This document shows, piece after piece, positions 7,536 through 16,409 of a stretch of 29,144 nucleotides of DNA. Position 1 is the stretch's first letter, and every line of letters begins with the position of its first letter. The notes beneath the pieces were generated by a model. It was not told the origin of the DNA. It saw nothing but the letters and a program-made list of their open reading frames with translations, and did no database searches. The DNA comes from Lentisphaeria bacterium UBA1791 (lineage in GTDB: Bacteria > Verrucomicrobiota > Lentisphaeria > Victivallales > Victivallaceae). A program made the translations under genes and the position numbers. The stretch covers positions 14,456 through 43,599 of the forward strand of contig DCFZ01000028.1 in NCBI GenBank assembly GCA_002314455.1, in the 5' to 3' direction.

Positions 7536-8641
7536 TTACGTACCGATTCAATTTGATTTGCGATCATTTCCACCCGGTGATAGAGCGAATCAGGATCCTG
7601 CGATAAAACGCGTTGCTTCAATCCCTTGAAATATTCCGGCTCCGCGAGCAGTTTTCGCAACAACTTCGTCAGCGACGAAGCGGAAAACGGTTCCGGCAGG
7701 ACGACGCCGCCGCAATCTTCGACGAAATCGCAAAAATCATTGCATTTTGTCACCACAGCGGGAGTTCCGCACGCGATCGCCTCGAGCGGCGTCGATTCCA
7801 AAACATCATGCCGCGCAAGACAAAGCACCATATCCGCCGCCGACAAAATCGCCGCGCGCGACGGCGTTTCGGCGAAAATCAGCGCTTCGCGCACATTGTA
7901 GTGGCGCGCCAGCGCGTCCATTTTGGAAACCGACCCCTTGCCGCCGACAACCAGCCGGAAACGTTTCGACTCCTCTGCGGGCAGAAAACTCAACGCCGCG
8001 ACCGCCCGGTCGACGCCCTTGTTGTGAAATCCCGCGCCGACCATCGCCAACACGATCGCATCGGCGGGGATCGAATATCGTTCGCAAAGTTCATCGCGAA
8101 AGGCTCGCGCTACTTTTTCCGGGGGGCGATGACTTTCCGCCGGCACACCATACGGCAGCAGTTTGAGGTGCGCTTGCGGGGTGTGATAATCGCGCATCAG
8201 CGTATCGATTTGACGGGGGGAAAGCGCAAAGATGGTCGTCTTGGCAGATGGAGCCGCCAATTGTTTTGCCAAGTGCCGTTCCAACCAGAAATCGGGGGAA
8301 AAGATCCGCCACCACCGAAAGGCGTGTTCATGCATCGCATGATCGCCGAGATAGTAGAAATCCGCTCCGGCGATCCGGGAAAAACCGACGAGCACATCGA
8401 CGTGGTTTTCCGCGCAGAAATTGCGCACGCTTTTACCGAAAGCGAGCAGTTTGCCGACCTTTCCGCAGCCGCGGCTTGCCAGCTTCACGTGCCGGACGTC
8501 GGGAAGCATTTCCGCATGCCAGTGTTTGGTCAGGACGACCACCCGGTGACCGCGGCGCACCAATTCGAGCGCAAGATCGCGAAAATCGCGCCGCGCCGCA
8601 CCGTGGTCGTAAAAATTGAAGATTGCCAATGCTATCGTCAT
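7532..8641 (-). CDS. waaG: LPS core glycosyltransferase, WaaG-like (GT4)
   Basis: A 369-residue GT4 glycosyltransferase resembling WaaG (LPS glucosyltransferase I) along its length: the N-terminal GAARRDF loop, VGFSRIAGADFYYLGD near 85-100, QIDTLMRDYHT near 144-154, and KGVDRAVAAL starting at Lys208. The family adds the first outer-core hexose to inner-core heptose from a nucleotide sugar at the inner-membrane surface. The EX7E donor-site motif reads D279-x7-E287, so the first glutamate is an aspartate. AGAGGA lies about six bases before the ATG. It is followed immediately by waaP, the same order as in enterobacterial core operons, and is expressed from its own promoter in the 55-bp gap upstream. 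The exact sugar specificity cannot be told. Confidence 0.82.
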   Translation of the reverse strand: MTIALAIFNFYDHGAARRDFRDLALELVRRGHRVVVLTKHWHAEMLPDVRHVKLASRGCGKVGKLLAFGKSVRNFCAENHVDVLVGFSRIAGADFYYLGDHAMHEHAFRWWRIFSPDFWLERHLAKQLAAPSAKTTIFALSPRQIDTLMRDYHTPQAHLKLLPYGVPAESHRPPEKVARAFRDELCERYSIPADAIVLAMVGAGFHNKGVDRAVAALSFLPAEESKRFRLVVGGKGSVSKMDALARHYNVREALIFAETPSRAAILSAADMVLCLARHDVLESTPLEAIACGTPAVVTKCNDFCDFVEDCGGVVLPEPFSASSLTKLLRKLLAEPEYFKGLKQRVLSQDPDSLYHRVEMIANQIESVRK

Positions 8642-8661
8642 AAAAAGTCCTCTTTCATCTT

Positions 8662-8690
8662 AATATAGCACAGAGATTTCCCTGCGTCAA
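8662..8690 (-). promoter_or_regulatory. Sigma-70-type promoter of waaG-waaP
   Basis: On the minus strand TTGACG (8690-8685), exactly 17 bases, then TATATT (8667-8662). It lies in the 55-bp gap between the YgjP-like gene and waaG and separates the LPS pair from the long operon upstream. Confidence 0.8.
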
Positions 8691-8696
8691 TCACGC

Positions 8697-9350
8697 TCAA
8701 TAAAGTTTATGCGTCGCCGTGAATTCGGCGAGGCGGCGGCGCGCGGTTTCCTCATCGGGATAAAAGGATTCCAGCACCCGGTAAAACGCTGCCGAATGAT
8801 TCATCTCGCGCCGGTGTGCCAATTCGTGGCAGATCACATAATCGATCAGATCGTCGGGATATTGGATCAACCGCCACGAAAACGAACATTTGCCGCGCGC
8901 CGTACACGATCCGTAACGTTGGCGCGCACCGGAAACGGCGACCTCACTCAACGTCACGCCGCAACGCGCGGCAAGCTCCGGCACCCGTCTGGTAAAATAA
9001 ACTGCGGCAAGTTTGCGGTAAAGCGTTTCCAGCGCAAGTTGCATCGCCTCGGGCGTTCCCGCGGGAAGCAGAAATTTGCCGTCAAACGCCGTGATGCGAT
9101 GCGTCAATTTGACGGGATAAGCTTCGCCGCGATAAAGACAAAGCGATCCTTCCTGCAAAACGCTTGGCGTTGTCTTTTGAAAACGGCTGACCAGACGGTT
9201 GACGATCGCGCTATGGCGCAGGATCAGTTGCTCCGCCTCGGCGGCGGCGACGCCGACCGGAGCGAGCACTTCCAATACGCCGTCCGGCGCCACACGCAGG
9301 GCGATCCGGCGGCGGCGACTTGACGCGATCAGGCGGAAATTGATCTTCAC
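8697..9350 (-). CDS. YgjP-like (DUF45/M48-type) zinc metallohydrolase
   Basis: A 217-residue protein with the signature VICHELAHRREMNHS: zinc-binding His175 and His179, catalytic Glu176 and third ligand His185, typical of the YgjP / DUF45 family. Members are predicted metal-dependent peptidases or hydrolases of uncertain physiological substrate. No signal peptide or membrane segment is seen, so it is probably cytoplasmic. The start is a GTG at 9350 that overlaps the TGA stop of trxB (shared GTGA); the longer upstream reading is only the antisense frame of trxB. This coupling makes it the likely last gene of the long V-ATPase-asnB-trxB transcript. The waaG promoter begins seven bases after its stop. 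Confidence 0.82.
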   Translation of the reverse strand: MKINFRLIASSRRRRIALRVAPDGVLEVLAPVGVAAAEAEQLILRHSAIVNRLVSRFQKTTPSVLQEGSLCLYRGEAYPVKLTHRITAFDGKFLLPAGTPEAMQLALETLYRKLAAVYFTRRVPELAARCGVTLSEVAVSGARQRYGSCTARGKCSFSWRLIQYPDDLIDYVICHELAHRREMNHSAAFYRVLESFYPDEETARRRLAEFTATHKLY

Positions 9351-10276
9351 GCGCGGCTTTCGAGGTAGCGCTCGGCATCCATCGCCGCCTGACACCCCGA
9401 AGCGGCGGCGCAGATCGCCTGCCGGTAACGCGGATCGGCGCAGTCGCCGGCGGCAAAAACTCCTTCGCAACTGGTGCGCGTCGTCGCATCGACGCGCTTG
9501 ATGTAGCCCGCTTCGTTCAATTCGAGCTGACCGTCGAAAACCTTGGTATTGGGAATGTGCCCCAAGGCGCAGAAATATCCGCGGCACTCGAGCGTCGACG
9601 TCTCGTTGGTGACGACGTTGCGAAGGGCGAGTTTTTCCAGATCCGTGCCGCCGAGCAGATCGGTGACGACCGTATTCCAGATGAATTTGATCTTCGGGTT
9701 GTTGCGGGCGCGCTCCGCCATGATCGGCGACGCTTTCAACTGGTCGCGGCGGTGGATGACGTAAACGACGCTCGCAAAGCGGGTCAGGAAATTCGCCTCT
9801 TCCATCGCGGAATCGCCGCCGCCGATAACGGCGACCGGCATGTTTTCAAAAAAGGCGCCGTCACAGGTGGCACAGGCGGAAACGCCGTGATTGCGGAATT
9901 TTTCCTCGCCGGCAAGTCCGAGATAACGGGGACTCGCGCCGGAAGCGACGATCAACGCCTCGGCTTCGATGGTCTCGCCGCCGGCAATCGTCAGCTGATG
10001 TACGCCGCCGGAAGTCAAGGCAAAACGCTCGATCGTTTCGTATTCGATGCGGGCGCCGAATTTTTCCGCCTGCTCCTGCATTTTCATCACGAGGTCGAAG
10101 CCGTCGATCCCGTCGGGGAAGCCGGGGAAATTTTCCACCTTGCCCGTCATCGTCAGGAGTCCGCCCGGCTGGTTGCCCGCGAACATCAGCGGTTTCAAGT
10201 TGGCGCGTGCCGCATAGATCGCCGCCGTCGCACCGGCGGGACCGTTGCCGATAATCACAAGCTTTTCACGATGCAT
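9347..10276 (-). CDS. trxB: Thioredoxin reductase
   Basis: A 309-residue flavoprotein of normal TrxB length. Motifs in order: FAD-binding GNGPAGATAA near residue 8, the redox pair in CATC (Cys135 and Cys138), the NADPH-site GGGDSAMEE, and the C-terminal FAD motif AAGDCADPRYRQ. It reduces thioredoxin with NADPH in the cytoplasm. Two ATGs are adjacent (10279 and 10276). The second is preferred because AGGAG is then seven bases upstream rather than four; the choice changes only one residue. It follows asnB by 35 bases with no clear promoter between them and overlaps the YgjP-like gene by 4 bases. No thioredoxin gene is nearby. Confidence 0.93.
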   Translation of the reverse strand: MHREKLVIIGNGPAGATAAIYAARANLKPLMFAGNQPGGLLTMTGKVENFPGFPDGIDGFDLVMKMQEQAEKFGARIEYETIERFALTSGGVHQLTIAGGETIEAEALIVASGASPRYLGLAGEEKFRNHGVSACATCDGAFFENMPVAVIGGGDSAMEEANFLTRFASVVYVIHRRDQLKASPIMAERARNNPKIKFIWNTVVTDLLGGTDLEKLALRNVVTNETSTLECRGYFCALGHIPNTKVFDGQLELNEAGYIKRVDATTRTSCEGVFAAGDCADPRYRQAICAAASGCQAAMDAERYLESRA

Positions 10277-10311
10277 CATAAATCTCCTTATGAATTTCGT
10301 TTTCTGCAAAC

Positions 10312-12186
10312 TTATTTTCGACCCAAAAAGAGCGAGAGGATCAGCAAATGCCACAACAAATAGCTGTGGTCGGCCTCTCCCAACTGATGCTCGCTCCACA
10401 ACCGCCGCACGCCGAAGGGATCGACGACGCCGGTGCGGCTGAGCGCGCCGTGCAGAAGTTCCTCGCCCGCGGCCCCTTTCCACGCAGAGCGGAGCCAGAG
10501 CGCGACGGGAACCCCGAAACCTTTTTTGCGCGCCGTCCGCAACATGGAGGGCATCACGTCGGCAAACGCCGCGCCGAGGATCTTTTTGCGCACGTCGCCA
10601 TCCAGCTTGAAGCGCCACGGCAGTTTTGCCGCCAGGTCGACGACATCGTCGTCGAGAAACGGCGAACGCACTTCAAGCGCATAATACATCGACGAAACGT
10701 CGACCTTGGTCAATACGTCGTCGGTCAGATAACAATTCAGATCGAATTCCGCCATCATTTCCGCCTCATCCGGCGCGGAAAAGGCAAACTGTTCGAGGTG
10801 GCGGTACGGCGACGCGTAGGCGCGGCGACCGTAAAGCAGCTGCCGCGCTTCTTCCGGCGCGCGGTCGATCCAGTTGAAAAAACTGCGCCGGACGGTTTTC
10901 GCCATACCGTTGGCGAAGCGGTGCGCGCGCCCGCAAAAGGAGCGTTCGCCCCCCGCCGGCAGCAAGCCGACGAGCAGGAGCGCAACTTGTTGCATCAGCG
11001 GGGAAAAATGGTGAAAACGCACCATCTTTTCGACGGCGCGATAGCGATCGTAACCGCCGAAAAGTTCGTCGGCGCCATCGCCGGAAAGCGCGACCGTCAC
11101 CGATTGTGCGGCAAACGCGCTCAACAAATGCGTCGGGATCATCGAGGCATCCGCAAAGGGTTCCCCGAAATGCGAAGCGCAGAAGTCGATCAAACTAAAA
11201 TGTTCGGGATCCACGCTCCGCCAGTGATGGCGCAAATTGGGATTGAGCTTTTTGAGTTCGCCGAAGTGGCGGCGCGCCGCCGCGCTTTCATCGTAGGCGC
11301 GTTCGCTGACACCGATCGTGAAAAGGTCGCACGGAGCGCCCTTGAGCATTTTCGCCGCCGTCGCCGCCACGATGAAAGAGTCCATGCCCCCCGAGAGAAA
11401 AATACCGAGCGGCACGTCCGCTTGCAGACGCTTTGCCACCGCGACTTCGACGCGACGGCGCAATTCGTGCGCCGCATCGTTGAACGAAAGGGGGGATTTT
11501 TCCGCAAAATCGCACTGCCAGTAGCGCACGACTTGAGCGTTGCCGGAAACAAGATCAAACGCAAGAAAATGCGCAGGGGGCAGTTTTTTCACCTGCCGGT
11601 AAATCGTCGCCGGGTGCGGCACACAGCCGAATGAGAGGAAATCCGAGATCGCTTCGCGGTCGAGTTCCCCGGAAACGCCGGGCGCGCAACGCAACGCATC
11701 AAGCGTCGAGGCAAAAGCAACTTTTCCCGGCAAAAGGTGGTAAAAAAGCGGTTTCTTGCCGAGCCGGTCGCGCCCGAGGAAAAGGCGGCGTTTCGTCCGG
11801 TCGTAAAGCGCAAAGGCAAACATGCCGTCCAGCTTGCGGATGGCGTCAATGCCGCTTTCTTCGTAAAGATGAATGAGAATTTCCGCATCGCTCGCCGTGG
11901 AAAACATATGTCCGCGCGAACCAAGCATTTCACGCGCGCGTTTGAAATCGTAAAATTCCCCGTTGACGACGGCGACGACGTCGCGTTTCTCGTTGAAAAG
12001 CGGTTGATTGCCGTCTTCGGGGGCGATGACGGCGAGGCGGCAGTGCCCCAAGGCGACAGGGGCGTCGACAAAAATGCCCGCTCCGTCGGGACCGCGCCGC
12101 ATTTGGCGCTGATTCATCGCGTCGACGGCCGAACGCGCGACGTCGGGCGTCAGATCGGCGTCAACGATACCGGAAATCGCGCACAT
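10312..12186 (-). CDS. asnB: Glutamine-hydrolysing asparagine synthetase
   Basis: A 624-residue protein with the class II glutamine amidotransferase domain first (N-terminal nucleophile Cys2 in MCAISGIVD, RGPDG near 31-35, NGEFYD near 75-80), then the synthetase domain with the PP-loop SGGMDS at 265-270 and SGDGADELFGGYDRY. It would convert aspartate to asparagine with ATP and glutamine. Homologues of this type also sit in exopolysaccharide and LPS loci, where they may amidate sugar acids, so a role in envelope glycans is possible but unproven. It begins 12 bases after the stop of V-ATPase subunit D with its own AAGGA, so it is almost certainly in that operon. Confidence 0.9.
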   Translation of the reverse strand: MCAISGIVDADLTPDVARSAVDAMNQRQMRRGPDGAGIFVDAPVALGHCRLAVIAPEDGNQPLFNEKRDVVAVVNGEFYDFKRAREMLGSRGHMFSTASDAEILIHLYEESGIDAIRKLDGMFAFALYDRTKRRLFLGRDRLGKKPLFYHLLPGKVAFASTLDALRCAPGVSGELDREAISDFLSFGCVPHPATIYRQVKKLPPAHFLAFDLVSGNAQVVRYWQCDFAEKSPLSFNDAAHELRRRVEVAVAKRLQADVPLGIFLSGGMDSFIVAATAAKMLKGAPCDLFTIGVSERAYDESAAARRHFGELKKLNPNLRHHWRSVDPEHFSLIDFCASHFGEPFADASMIPTHLLSAFAAQSVTVALSGDGADELFGGYDRYRAVEKMVRFHHFSPLMQQVALLLVGLLPAGGERSFCGRAHRFANGMAKTVRRSFFNWIDRAPEEARQLLYGRRAYASPYRHLEQFAFSAPDEAEMMAEFDLNCYLTDDVLTKVDVSSMYYALEVRSPFLDDDVVDLAAKLPWRFKLDGDVRKKILGAAFADVMPSMLRTARKKGFGVPVALWLRSAWKGAAGEELLHGALSRTGVVDPFGVRRLWSEHQLGEADHSYLLWHLLILSLFLGRK

Positions 12187-12198
12187 CGAAAAAAGTCC

Positions 12199-12816
12199 TT
12201 ACTGCAGCTGCGCCGCCTCGGCGGAACTTTTCTTTTTGGCGATCTTGCTTCGCGCGACCGAAGCGGTCTGGGCGTCGCCGAGCATGATCCCGATGCGCCG
12301 GATGTTCTCGCGGCATTCGGGCAATTTGATCTTTTCAAACAAATTGACGCGCTGACTGGTCGTGTCGAGTTCGCGGCTGAGCAATTCGTGCTGGGCGAAA
12401 ATCACCCGGTACTCCTCGCGCAACTCGACGGCGCGCTTCATCATTTCGACGGCGTCGTCAAGGAACCATTCACTCGCAAACAAGTCGATCGAAAAGGGCT
12501 TGAAAATCACCTTGTCAAATGTCGGGATATTGATGCCGGCGATGTTGGTCTCGCCTTTTTCAACGCGTTCGATCTGAACGAGTTGACGCACGTTCTCAAC
12601 GGTCGACGGATCATCGAAAAAACCGAGCGACGGAGCAAGGTCGTACTGCAGGCGCCGCTGGGCTTCCAGATTGCGCTGCAAAGCGTCGGCGCTCAAGCGC
12701 ACTTCCAACTGCAACTGCTGTTTCTTGAGTTGCAAGATCGGCAGAAAACGCTCAAACTGCTTTTTGGCGTCCTGCTGGTGCTTCAGCTCCTGCTTGGTGA
12801 ATTTGATCTTCGCCAT
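12199..12816 (-). CDS. atpD: V-type ATPase subunit D (central stalk)
   Basis: A 205-residue protein beginning IKFTKQELKHQQDAKKQFERFLP, typical of V/A-type subunit D, with long helical, heptad-rich N- and C-terminal segments that form the rotor stalk coiled coil inside the A3B3 head. It lies six bases after subunit B in the same operon. In chlamydial-type operons the genes for membrane subunits I and K follow subunit D; here asnB follows instead. Confidence 0.9.
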   Translation of the reverse strand: MAKIKFTKQELKHQQDAKKQFERFLPILQLKKQQLQLEVRLSADALQRNLEAQRRLQYDLAPSLGFFDDPSTVENVRQLVQIERVEKGETNIAGINIPTFDKVIFKPFSIDLFASEWFLDDAVEMMKRAVELREEYRVIFAQHELLSRELDTTSQRVNLFEKIKLPECRENIRRIGIMLGDAQTASVARSKIAKKKSSAEAAQLQ

Positions 12817-12822
12817 AATACG

Positions 12823-14118
12823 CTATTTTTCCGGCCAATATTGCGCGAGCAAGTCGCTCTTGATGCCGACTTCGGTGCGGTCGAAACAGTCGGCGAGGAT
12901 GCGCCAGCCCAAATCCAGTCCGGCTTCGAGCGGGATGTTGACGGCAAGCGACATCATTTCCTTTTCAAAGCGCGCGCCGTACTTCAAAAGCTTCTTATCC
13001 CAGTTGGACATCTTAAAGCCCATCGACTGCTTTTCCAGCGTGCTCTTGAAATCGGCGTAGAGGCGGATCATCGCATCCATGATCGCGCGGTGATCGGGCC
13101 GGGTGCGGCCGTTGACCTGCTGTTTCAGACGCGAGAGCGAACCGAAAGGCTCAATGCGTCCGTTGCGCAAGTAGAACTGCCCTTCGGTGATGTACCCGGT
13201 GTTGTCCGGCACCGGGTGGGTCACGTCGTCGCCGGGCATCGTCGTCACGGCGAGGATCGTGATGGAACCGGCGCCGTCGAAGTCGACCGCCTTTTCGTAG
13301 CGTGCCGCCAGCTGGCTGTAAAGGTCGCCGGGGTAGCCGCGGGTCGCGGGGATCTGCTCCATCGTCACCGAAATCTCCTTGAGCGCGTCGGCGAAGTTGG
13401 TCATATCGCTCAAGAGGCAGAGCACGCGCTTGCCTTTGAGCGCAAAGGATTCCGCCACAGCAAGGCACATATCCGGCACCATCAGACATTCGACGACGGG
13501 GTCGCTCGCGGTGTGGATGAACATCACCGTGCGCGACAGAGCGCCGTGCTCGTCGAGGGTGCGTTTGAACGTCAGATAATCGTCGTGCTTCAGCCCCATG
13601 CCGCCGAGGACGATCACGTCGACCTCCGCCTGCAGCGCGATGCGCGACAGCAATTCGTTGTAAGGCTCGCCGGCGACCGAAAAGATCGGCAGTTTCTGCG
13701 ATTCAACCAGCGTGTTGAAAACGTCGATCATCGGGATGTTGGTGCGGATCATATGGCGCGGAATGACGCGCTTCGCCGGATTGACCGACGGCGTGCCGAT
13801 GTCGATCAGATTTTCGGTGATGTCGGGGCGGTGATCGCGCGAAGCGCCGCGCCCGTTGAAAACACGCCCGAGCAGAGCATCCGAACCGGAAACCTGCATT
13901 TCGCGCCCCAAAAAGCGCACTTCGTCGTCGGTACCGATGCCGCGGCTGCCCGCAAAAACCTGAAGCGAGACCTTGCGCCCGTCGAGGCGGATCACCTGCG
14001 CGAGCGAAACGCCGCGCAGACCGGAAACCTCGGCAAGTTCGTTGTAGGCGACGTCGTCGGCTTCCACGGTAATGACGTTGCCGGCGATGCGGATGATTTT
14101 ATGGTAGACTTTACGCAT
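12823..14118 (-). CDS. atpB: V-type ATPase subunit B (non-catalytic)
   Basis: A 431-residue regulatory subunit of the A3B3 head, at usual length for bacterial V/A-type B subunits. It has the N-terminal beta-barrel (about 1-70), the nucleotide-binding fold without a functional Walker A loop (FSVAGEPYNELLSRIA replaces it, as is normal for B), the conserved segment QIPATRGYPGDLYSQLAARYEKA, and a helical C-terminal domain. Its start lies inside the end of the subunit A gene (8-base overlap), pointing to coupled translation of the two head subunits. Confidence 0.95.
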   Translation of the reverse strand: MRKVYHKIIRIAGNVITVEADDVAYNELAEVSGLRGVSLAQVIRLDGRKVSLQVFAGSRGIGTDDEVRFLGREMQVSGSDALLGRVFNGRGASRDHRPDITENLIDIGTPSVNPAKRVIPRHMIRTNIPMIDVFNTLVESQKLPIFSVAGEPYNELLSRIALQAEVDVIVLGGMGLKHDDYLTFKRTLDEHGALSRTVMFIHTASDPVVECLMVPDMCLAVAESFALKGKRVLCLLSDMTNFADALKEISVTMEQIPATRGYPGDLYSQLAARYEKAVDFDGAGSITILAVTTMPGDDVTHPVPDNTGYITEGQFYLRNGRIEPFGSLSRLKQQVNGRTRPDHRAIMDAMIRLYADFKSTLEKQSMGFKMSNWDKKLLKYGARFEKEMMSLAVNIPLEAGLDLGWRILADCFDRTEVGIKSDLLAQYWPEK

Positions 14119-15853
14119 TTTTCAAACTCCCCGAGATTTTCTGATCGATCCGCGCTTTCTGCTCGCGATACTCCGCGCTGTTGAGCGCCATATAGTTGCG
14201 GTCGAGGTAAAGCTGACGCAGTTCGAGGAAGTAGACGCGCGCGCTTTCCTTGTCGGCAAACGTGAAATCGCTTTCCAGCACGCGGCAGACGTCGTCGAAC
14301 ATCCCGCGCTGACGCTCCGCCGACGAAGCGCCATCCTCGGCGTCAAAGGTGTTCTGCTGCAAAAAGACGTAATCGAGAAATTCGCTTTTCATATAAACGA
14401 TGAAATCGTCGATGCTCGTACCTTCCTCGCCGACGACTTTCATCATCTGATTGACGTCGCTGCCGCGGCGCAGGATCGAACGCGCCATCGCGAGCTTCGC
14501 GGGGTCGACCAGACTTTTGTATTTGCTCCAGCTCTCGAGCGGGTGGATCGCCGGGTAGCGGCGGGCGTCGGAACGCTCGCGCGAAAGCCCGAGAAACGCG
14601 CCGACGACTTTCAGCGTCGCCTGCGTCACCGGCTCTTCAAAGTTGCCGCCGGCGGGCGAAACGGCGCCGCCGATGGTGACGGAACCGGTTTCGCCGGTGC
14701 GCAATTTCACCAATCCGGCGCGCTCGTAAAAGCCGGAAATCAGCGATTCCAGATAAGCGGGGAAAGCTTCCTCGCCGGGGATCTCTTCCAGGCGTCCGGA
14801 CATTTCGCGCAACGCCTGCGCCCAGCGCGACGTCGAGTCGGCGAGCAACAGGGTATTCAGCCCCATCTGCCGGTAGTATTCCGCCAGCGTCACCGCCGTG
14901 TAAACGGAAGCTTCGCGCGCCGCCACCGGCATCGAACTCGTATTGCAGATGATGATCGAGCGATCCATCAACGAACGGCCGGTGCGGGGATCTTCCAGCT
15001 CGGGATATTCGCGGAGGATCTCGACGACTTCGCCCGCGCGTTCGCCGCAGGCGGCGACGACGACGACGTCGGTCTGCGCGTGCTGGCTGATCGCGTGCTG
15101 AAGCACCGTCTTGCCCGCGCCGAAAGGCCCGGGGGTGCAAAACGTGCCGCCGACTGCGACCGGGAAAAAGGTGTCGATCGAGCGTTGCTGGGTAACCAGA
15201 GTTTCCTCCGGCAGAAGTTTCTCGCTGTAATCGTCGATCGCGATCTTGACCGGCCAGAACTGGGTCATCGTGACGTTGCGCGTTTCGCCGCGCTCGTTTT
15301 CAACGACGGCGATCGTTGTGTCGATATTGTATTGACCGGGCGCGACGATCGACTTCACGACCCACGCGCCGCGCCACGCAAAGGGCAGCATAATGTAGTG
15401 CTTGATGATCCCTTCCGGCACCGAGCCGAGACGGTCGCCGCGGCGGACTTTGTCGCCGACTTTCGCAATCGGCGTGAAATCCCAGAGCGCGGTGCGGTCG
15501 AGCGCCGAGAGGTAGATTCCCCGCTGCAGAAAGAAGCCCGACTTTTCGGCGAGCAAATTGAGCGGATTCTGCAAGCCGTCGTAGACTTGCTTCAGCAAGC
15601 CGGGGCCCAATTCCACGCTCAAGAGTTCGCCGGTAAATTCGACGTCATCGCCGACTTTCATCTTGTTGGTGCTCTCGAAGACCTGCAAGTCGGCGCGGTT
15701 GCCGCGGATGCGGATGACTTCGCTTTTGAGCCGCGAATCGCCGACGTGGACAAACGCGACCTCGTTTTGCATCACCCGGTGGGTGTACTCGACGGTGATC
15801 ATGTTGCCGTTGACGGCGACCACCTTTTCCATAACCGGCGTTTTTTCAGCCAT
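14111..15853 (-). CDS. atpA: V-type ATPase subunit A (catalytic)
   Basis: A 580-residue catalytic subunit. It has the N-terminal beta-barrel, the bulge or non-homologous domain in the region of about residues 115-185, Walker A GPFGAGKT at 242-249, the GERAGEVVE catalytic loop shortly after, then the DSTSRWAQALREMSGRLEEIPGEE region. It hydrolyses or makes ATP coupled to H+ or Na+ movement; the direction and ion cannot be told without the membrane subunits. It is preceded by the DUF2764 gene with an 18-base gap and overlaps subunit B by 8 bases. Confidence 0.96.
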   Translation of the reverse strand: MAEKTPVMEKVVAVNGNMITVEYTHRVMQNEVAFVHVGDSRLKSEVIRIRGNRADLQVFESTNKMKVGDDVEFTGELLSVELGPGLLKQVYDGLQNPLNLLAEKSGFFLQRGIYLSALDRTALWDFTPIAKVGDKVRRGDRLGSVPEGIIKHYIMLPFAWRGAWVVKSIVAPGQYNIDTTIAVVENERGETRNVTMTQFWPVKIAIDDYSEKLLPEETLVTQQRSIDTFFPVAVGGTFCTPGPFGAGKTVLQHAISQHAQTDVVVVAACGERAGEVVEILREYPELEDPRTGRSLMDRSIIICNTSSMPVAAREASVYTAVTLAEYYRQMGLNTLLLADSTSRWAQALREMSGRLEEIPGEEAFPAYLESLISGFYERAGLVKLRTGETGSVTIGGAVSPAGGNFEEPVTQATLKVVGAFLGLSRERSDARRYPAIHPLESWSKYKSLVDPAKLAMARSILRRGSDVNQMMKVVGEEGTSIDDFIVYMKSEFLDYVFLQQNTFDAEDGASSAERQRGMFDDVCRVLESDFTFADKESARVYFLELRQLYLDRNYMALNSAEYREQKARIDQKISGSLKNA

Positions 15854-15871
15854 TTTACACTCCCTGTATTA

Positions 15872-16408
15872 TTATGCCATTGCTGCTTTTTCATCCAGAA
15901 GCGCGCCGAACGCCTCGCGTCCGCGCGCCGTATCGCGGCGGCTGTGCGCCCACAGCAGGATCAACTGCAAGCGATAAGCGCACAGCGCGTCAAAGTCGAA
16001 ATGATCCGACTGAACAATCTCGTCGATCTTGTGCCAGCGCAAAGCGTCGAGCGCCTTTTCTCTTTCCAATGGCGCCATCGCCGCCGCCTGATCGACGCGG
16101 AGCGCCGTTTCGGCGTCAAAATAATCCGAAAGCGGCAAGTCGAGCGCCGCGCCGTTGCGGTCGGCGCGCTTGCGGGCGATCCGCCGGCGCAAAAAATTCT
16201 CGAACTGCCAATATTCGCGGTAGACGCGGGGGTAGCAAGCGCCGCCCGCTTCATCCAAAGCGACCGCGCCGTCAAAGGAATTTAATTTCCTGCAGTCGTC
16301 TGCGGGGATCATCGCGGCGGAAACGGCGTCATTCAGTTCGTCGAGCGTCAACGGCGGGACTTCGCCCAGTTGAAGCTGCGGCAACGATGCCAGCAAAAAG
16401 GTGTACAT
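15872..16408 (-). CDS. DUF2764 protein of V-ATPase operon
   Basis: A 178-residue soluble, mostly helical protein starting MYTFLLASLPQLQLGE. It matches the DUF2764-type gene found between subunits E and A in chlamydial and related V-ATPase operons, both in position and in the tone of its N-terminus (short hydrophobic start, then a helical domain rich in Arg, Trp and Phe, for example REYWQFENFLRRRIARKRA). It probably takes the place of a stalk subunit such as C/d, but that is inference from position. It begins one base after the stop of subunit E. Confidence 0.8.
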   Translation of the reverse strand: MYTFLLASLPQLQLGEVPPLTLDELNDAVSAAMIPADDCRKLNSFDGAVALDEAGGACYPRVYREYWQFENFLRRRIARKRADRNGAALDLPLSDYFDAETALRVDQAAAMAPLEREKALDALRWHKIDEIVQSDHFDFDALCAYRLQLILLWAHSRRDTARGREAFGALLDEKAAMA

Positions 16409-16409
16409 C

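Noticed and set aside
10277..10618. N-terminal extension of thioredoxin reductase
   Set aside because: It overlaps asnB in another frame and is Arg-rich; the FAD motif begins right after the ATG at 10276, which has AGGAG upstream.
11737..14184. Plus-strand open frame of 815 codons
   Set aside because: Antisense shadow of asnB and V-ATPase subunits D and B, which are unmistakable.
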